The position numbers were made by a program, and so were the translations under genes. Below, in pieces: positions 60,556-64,000 of a DNA stretch of 64,000 bases. The stretch spans positions 41,705,549-41,769,548 of the forward strand of contig CP136067.1 in NCBI GenBank assembly GCA_032622095.1. Direction: 5' to 3'. Numbering within the stretch: the stretch's first letter is position 1; each line of letters begins with the position of its first letter. The DNA is from Siphonodentalium dalli (lineage: Eukaryota > Mollusca > Scaphopoda > Gadilida > Siphonodentaliidae). Under the pieces are notes generated by a model. The model did not search any database and was not told where the DNA came from. It saw only the letters and a list, made by a program, of their open reading frames with translations.

Positions 60556-60672
60556 TGACCTATATTCTCTGCAGTCTAGGCAGTTTGACCTAGGTCATCA
60601 TAGGTCATGACCTACTTTCTCGCTAATTTACATAATCCTAGGTCATCATATGTCATGACCTATTTGAGGTCA
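60556..60672. promoter_or_regulatory. Cluster of nuclear-receptor-type AGGTCA half-sites
   Basis: Eight perfect AGGTCA/TGACCT hexamers occur in 117 bp: 60556, 60586, 60592, 60602, 60608, 60640, 60656 and 60667. Arrangements include a direct repeat with 4-bp spacing (60592-60607) and an inverted repeat with no spacer (60602-60613). It lies about 220-340 bp upstream of VWDE exon 1 in gene sense. Functional status is unknown. Confidence 0.5.
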
Positions 60673-60883
60673 GGTGCTAGATGATATGTAGGGCACCGCT
60701 TTCGGTCCACCATCGTATAATGAACGGAATATTATCTACATGTATATCACGTGATGATCTCGTTGGGGTAGCTTCAGTCTTGAAGGGACACTAGGCTCTC
60801 ACTGGGGATGATTATTAAAGTGACACTCACTATGGATGAATGTTAAAGTAACACATGGTGCACACTGTGGGATAATGTTAAAG

Positions 60884-61185
60884 TGACACTCGCATTGAAA
60901 ACTTCAAAAAATTCAAAACTTCAAAAATTTCAAAAACTTCAAAAATTTCAAAAACTTCAAAAGTTTCAAAAACTTCAAAAATTTCTCAAATTTCCAAAAT
61001 CTCAAAAAATTTCAAAAAACTTTAAAAACTTCAAAATACTCAAAAATTTCAAAAAACTTAAAAAACTTTTCAAAAAGAAACAAAAATGAAAAACTTTAAA
61101 TCAAAAATTTCGAAAAACTTCAAAAACTTCAAAAACTTCACAAATTTCACAAATTTCACAAATTTCAAAAAATTTCAAAAATTAA
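60884..61185. repeat. TTCAAAAAC/TTTCAAAAA minisatellite
   Basis: A 10-11-bp unit close to 'AAACTTCAAAAATTTC' repeats for about 300 bp. Frames through it are by-products. Confidence 0.85.
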
Positions 61186-61295
61186 ACTAAATTCAGGATT
61201 TAGTCATAAATGTGACCCGCTATATCAAATCCAGTCGGAAGTCGGGATTTTTTTTATCCTGTGCCAATGCATTCTCTTATATATGCGAGTCGACC

Positions 61296-61303
61296 AGCCG
61301 CCC

Positions 61304-61359
<56 letters not shown>

Positions 61360-61465
61360 TGTAATGCGCATGTCAACGCCGCGCCGCCGGCGGCGGCGGC
61401 GGCGGCAACTACATAATCCTATGGCATGCAAAGAAATTGGCGGCGGCGGCGGTTAAGGATTTAGT
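61296..61465. repeat. CGG-repeat direct repeat, copy 1
   Basis: About 20 CGG triplets lead into 'GTAATGCGCATGTCAACGCC', a further CGG tract and 'GGTTAAGGATTTAGTCA'. The same order recurs at 62330-62420. It adjoins the stop codon of the Gln/His-rich zinc-finger gene. Confidence 0.75.
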
Positions 61466-61881
61466 CAGTGATGATACTGTTGTTGTTGGTGGTGGTGTTG
61501 TTGTTGTTGTTGGTGTTGTTGTTGTTGTTGGTGTTGTTGTTGTTGTTGTTGGTGGTGGTGTTGTTGTTGTTGTTGGTGTTGTTGTTGTTGTTGGTGTTGT
61601 TGTTGTTGTTGTTGTGGCTGATGATAATGTTGTTGTTGTTGGTGTTGTTGTTGTTGGTGTTGGTGTTGTTGTTGTTGTTGTTGTGGCTGATGATACTGTT
61701 GTTGTTGTTGTTGTTGTTGGTGTTGTTGTTGTTGTTGTTGTTGTTGGTGTTGTTGTTGGTGTTGTTGTTGTTGGTGTTGTTGTTGTTGTTGTTCTGAAGG
61801 CGTGTGTTTAACTTTGATATGACGCTTCAAACTATCTTGCCAAGCATAGACACTTAAGCACTCTTCACATTGATACTTCAT
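61465..61881 (-). CDS. C2H2 zinc-finger protein with Gln/His tract
   Basis: A 138-residue frame. Residues 1-26 start MKYQCEECLSVYAWQDSLKR and hold one C2H2 finger (Cys-X2-Cys-X12-His-X4-His). From about residue 31 to the end is a Gln/His tract coded by CAA/CAC (a TTG/TGG microsatellite on the plus strand), ending QQYHH. A weak acceptor (TGATTATATAG) lies 4 bp before the ATG, so a 5' exon is possible. The frame may have been extended by triplet expansion. Its N-terminal layout resembles the minus-strand zinc-finger gene at 29875-30423. Function unknown. Confidence 0.55.
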   Translation of the reverse strand: MKYQCEECLSVYAWQDSLKRHIKVKHTPSEQQQQQHQQQQHQQQHQQQQQQQQHQQQQQQQQYHQPQQQQQQHQHQQQQHQQQQHYHQPQQQQQQHQQQQQHQQQQQHHHQQQQQQHQQQQQHQQQQQHHHQQQQYHH

Positions 61882-62329
61882 TTTCCTATATAATCAGTGA
61901 AATCGAGCGTTCTTCTATGCACCTATATTTATATAGAACAGAAACAAGGGAAACGTGGTGGACTAGTTAACTAGTTCAGGCGGTCGTTCACAACGTCTCT
62001 TAGTGTTGTTTGTACTGGATACAAATTTATCACATTGGCTACAATACAACCTACCTATCCAAATGTCAATGCAATTATGAGTGAATTCAATATGAGAGTA
62101 TATATATAAGCATTTGTATCGACATCTCGTGAATCTATCGAAATATCTTACTTCTCTTTCCAAATTGCGTAATAATTATGTTGAGGTTCAGTGGGTACGT
62201 CCTATATATCCAGCTGAAGGCAGAATGGACAATTGCTTCCTCTGATGTACAGTTAGTTTGAATCAGTAAACATATGCACATGATTGTGTCTGTGCAACTT
62301 GAAACAATACAATTAAAATCTGGTCGTTT

Positions 62330-62365
62330 TCGGCGGCGGCCGTAATGCGCATGTCAACGCCACGC

Positions 62366-62405
<40 letters not shown>

Positions 62406-62421
62406 TAAGGATTTAGTCACA
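62330..62421. repeat. CGG-repeat direct repeat, copy 2
   Basis: It contains 'GGCGGCCGTAATGCGCATG', 'TCAACGCCACGCCGCC', a CGG tract of about 14 triplets and 'GGTTAAGGATTTAGTCA'. It is collinear with 61296-61465 with small differences. Confidence 0.75.
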
Positions 62422-62471
62422 AATATGGCTTGTTTCCATTCATCGGAAAACTATGGGGGTAAGGTGGTGAG

Positions 62472-62645
62472 CGCCACCGAAAAAAGCAAGTGAGCGAGGG
62501 AAAAAAGAGAAAAATAACATGACAAGTGGTACATAGCACAATTTATTATATTAACTATTCACTGTCACTTTCGTCCGAATTGTCATCACTTTCGTCAGAT
62601 GTGTCATTTGTTTCGTCCATGAACTTTTCTAGCAATGGTCTGTAC

Positions 62646-62684
<39 letters not shown>

Positions 62685-63072
62685 ATTGATATTAATATGT
62701 TTGCCAATAATTTACACATCCATGAATCGATCTGAAAACATTATGGTTCATTGTCAACATTTTTGACGAGTAGTTGTCAATATTTAGACATTCCTGGAAG
62801 AAATTATCCCAACTGCCTTCCCGTTCGACCCATTGGTCAGTGTATAATGTCACGATAGTGTGTGCCCATTGCACAATTTCGCTGACCAATGAGAAGTCGT
62901 TGTCTTTGTATGCTTTTAAACACATTTTTCCTGTGAACAGGAATGCAGCCATTATTCTCTCCCATGTGTAGGGGCCATCTTCCCGAAATATATTGTCCAA
63001 CAAGTCACTAAATATATAGGGAAAATGATCCCTATCGTAATTGTCCAATTTCCCTGTCAGCTCATTTAACAG
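62472..63072. repeat. Left arm of large inverted duplication
   Basis: A 601-bp arm matching the right arm (63398-64000) in inverted orientation. The only indel I see is one TA unit (13 versus 14 TA repeats), plus three substitutions in the innermost 21 bp. The spacer is 325 bp. The right arm reaches the window edge, so the true extent is unknown. Confidence 0.9.
62542..62547 (-). terminator. Polyadenylation signal AATAAA
   Basis: AATAAA on the minus strand, about 145 bp past the stop of the Bcl-2-like gene. The inverted copy has the same signal near 63925. Confidence 0.5.
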
Positions 63073-63303
63073 CCACATGTTATAATTTTCCATCTGTTGA
63101 AGTATTCTTCTTGTGCAGTCACGTATTTCATCTAACTCTGATAAATAAAAGTTATTAGTGTCTGGGTAATGAAAGCCGTTTCTCAGAATGATATGCCTGA
63201 CATAACTTTTCATCAAATATTTCGTAACTGCGCCAACTTCCATACTGTTCAATTTCTTGAGCTGTGTATCCATTATTATTTTTTTCCCTTCTACGTCAGA
63301 CAT
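62692..63303 (-). CDS. Bcl-2-like protein, full-length copy
   Basis: 203 residues, one uninterrupted frame. A BH4-like helix lies at about 22-44 (EVGAVTKYLMKSYVRHIILR), a weak BH3-like stretch at 62-75 (DCTRRILQQMENYN), BH1 at about 105-128 (IFREDGPYTWERIMAAFLFT) and BH2 at about 158-171 (WVEREGSWDNFFQE). The spacing between BH1 and BH2 fits the Bcl-2 fold. In BH1 the usual N-W-G-R reads T-W-E-R: the Arg is kept and the Gly is Glu. There is no C-terminal membrane anchor. Many animal Bcl-2 genes have an intron near BH2, so an intronless frame suggests retroposition or another transferred origin. An acidic frame, MDETNDTSDESDDNSDESDSE, follows after the stop and TA tract in a different frame. 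Family assignment is by motif reading. Confidence 0.75.
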   Translation of the reverse strand: MSDVEGKKIIMDTQLKKLNSMEVGAVTKYLMKSYVRHIILRNGFHYPDTNNFYLSELDEIRDCTRRILQQMENYNMWLLNELTGKLDNYDRDHFPYIFSDLLDNIFREDGPYTWERIMAAFLFTGKMCLKAYKDNDFSLVSEIVQWAHTIVTLYTDQWVEREGSWDNFFQECLNIDNYSSKMLTMNHNVFRSIHGCVNYWQTY

Positions 63304-63397
63304 AAAATATCAACAGTCCCTTTATTATGTTGAGTCAGCTAACCAATCAAAATGCATGATATTAACGTGTTCCGACATGTTTCATTTCTAATTTTAG

Positions 63398-63778
63398 ATG
63401 TTAAATGTGCCGACAGGGAAATTGGACAATTACGATAGGGATCATTTTCCCTATATATTTAGTGACTTGTTGGACAATATATTTCGGGAAGATGGCCCCT
63501 ACACATGGGAGAGAATAATGGCTGCATTCCTGTTCACAGGAAAAATGTGTTTAAAAGCATACAAAGACAACGACTTCTCATTGGTCAGCGAAATTGTGCA
63601 ATGGGCACACACTATCGTGACATTATACACTGACCAATGGGTCGAACGGGAAGGCAGTTGGGATAATTTCTTCCAGGAATGTCTAAATATTGACAACTAC
63701 TCGTCAAAAATGTTGACAATGAACCATAATGTTTTCAGATCGATTCATGGATGTGTAAATTATTGGCAAACATATTAA
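63398..63778 (+). pseudogene. Truncated inverted copy of the Bcl-2-like gene
   Basis: The frame starts MLNVPTGKLDNYDRDHF. From TGKLDNYD onwards it is identical to residues 83-203 of the left copy, so it keeps BH1 and BH2 but lacks the BH4-like and BH3-like N-terminal part. The start lies directly after an acceptor-like 'TTTCATTTCTAATTTTAG', so it might be the last exon of a spliced transcript rather than a dead copy. The three substitutions beside that junction contrast with identity elsewhere. Confidence 0.65.
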
Positions 63779-63785
63779 TATCAAT

Positions 63786-63826
<41 letters not shown>

Positions 63827-64000
63827 GTACAGACCATTGCTAGAAAAGTTCATGGACGAAACAAATGACACATCTGACGAAAGTGATGACAATTCGGACG
63901 AAAGTGACAGTGAATAGTTAATATAATAAATTGTGCTATGTACCACTTGTCATGTTATTTTTCTCTTTTTTCCCTCGCTCACTTGCTTTTTTCGGTGGCG
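63398..64000. repeat. Right arm of large inverted duplication (runs off window)
   Basis: The partner of 62472-63072. It continues to the last base of the window without divergence. Confidence 0.9.

Noticed and set aside
60883-61089. Lys/Phe/Gln-rich frame over the TTCAAAAA minisatellite
   Set aside because: It is a by-product of a 10-11-bp tandem repeat. No start context or domain.
61437-61811. Plus-strand frames rich in Val/Gly or Leu across the TTG/TGG microsatellite
   Set aside because: Pure repeat translation on the strand opposite the Gln/His zinc-finger frame, with no non-repeat domain.
62526-62735. Frame MVHSTIYYINYSLSLSSELS in both arms, antisense to the acidic tail
   Set aside because: It is the reverse complement of the Asp/Glu/Ser-rich frame and runs through the TA microsatellite. 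It diverges between arms after the TA indel.
1-64000. CRISPR arrays, bacterial operons, tRNA or rRNA genes
   Set aside because: No regularly spaced repeats with unique spacers, no ribosome-binding-site gene strings and no cloverleaf. The tRNA-like boxes belong to SINEs.

Overview
Window type. This is AT-rich, intron-dense animal nuclear DNA with no bacterial or organellar signature. Nearly all recognisable protein sequence lies in short exons with GT/AG borders or in transposable-element remnants. A multi-exon gene of the VWDE (von Willebrand factor D and EGF domains) family, tRNA-derived SINEs with CAATCAATCA-type or AAACCAAACC-type tails, a CR1/Jockey-type LINE and many non-autonomous DNA transposons suggest an invertebrate, most likely a lophotrochozoan such as a mollusc. 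The phylum is inferred, not proven.

Layout. Bases 1-18,800 carry no gene I can support. They hold foldback elements, two abutting TTA-flanked Harbinger-like elements (7,625-9,991), a 3-kb element with 'GGGGTCAATACTATGAA' ends (10,710-13,688), SINEs and a 0.9-kb foldback (15,960-16,871). A broken LINE on the minus strand fills 18,780-21,835. From 22,339 to 60,335 a single minus-strand VWDE-like gene runs for 38 kb with 12 recognisable exons. Reading phases agree at every junction, giving about 628 codons: a vWD domain (NDPHM to LCGNF), a furin-like RYRR site, the VWDE linker, one EGF-like module and a single transmembrane segment. Its introns are full of mobile DNA: a piggyBac-like element (23,854-25,382), two copies of a 'CCCCTGTCACACTC' family (26,315-28,583; 57,624-59,761, the second split by a nested foldback), a 3.4-kb element with 114-bp inverted ends around a minisatellite (48,785-52,212), and a 250-bp MITE.

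Most unusual parts. (1) A 3.87-kb element at 28,826-32,692, inside the VWDE gene, has identical 53-bp inverted ends. Just inside each end is a first exon with a good splice donor. The two transcription units converge on C2H2 zinc-finger genes whose stop codons are 15 bp apart, and ten copies of a GTAAC-N(1-3)-GGAYSCG-like motif are arranged symmetrically in outer and inner clusters. (2) At the right end, a Bcl-2-like gene (203 aa, minus strand) and an inverted, N-terminally truncated copy form a near-perfect palindrome with arms of about 600 bp. Next to it lies a single-zinc-finger gene with a long Gln/His tract, flanked by direct repeats containing CGG tracts. Together these form an accessory landscape of small zinc-finger genes in repeat-bounded cassettes. 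That they form one system is inference.
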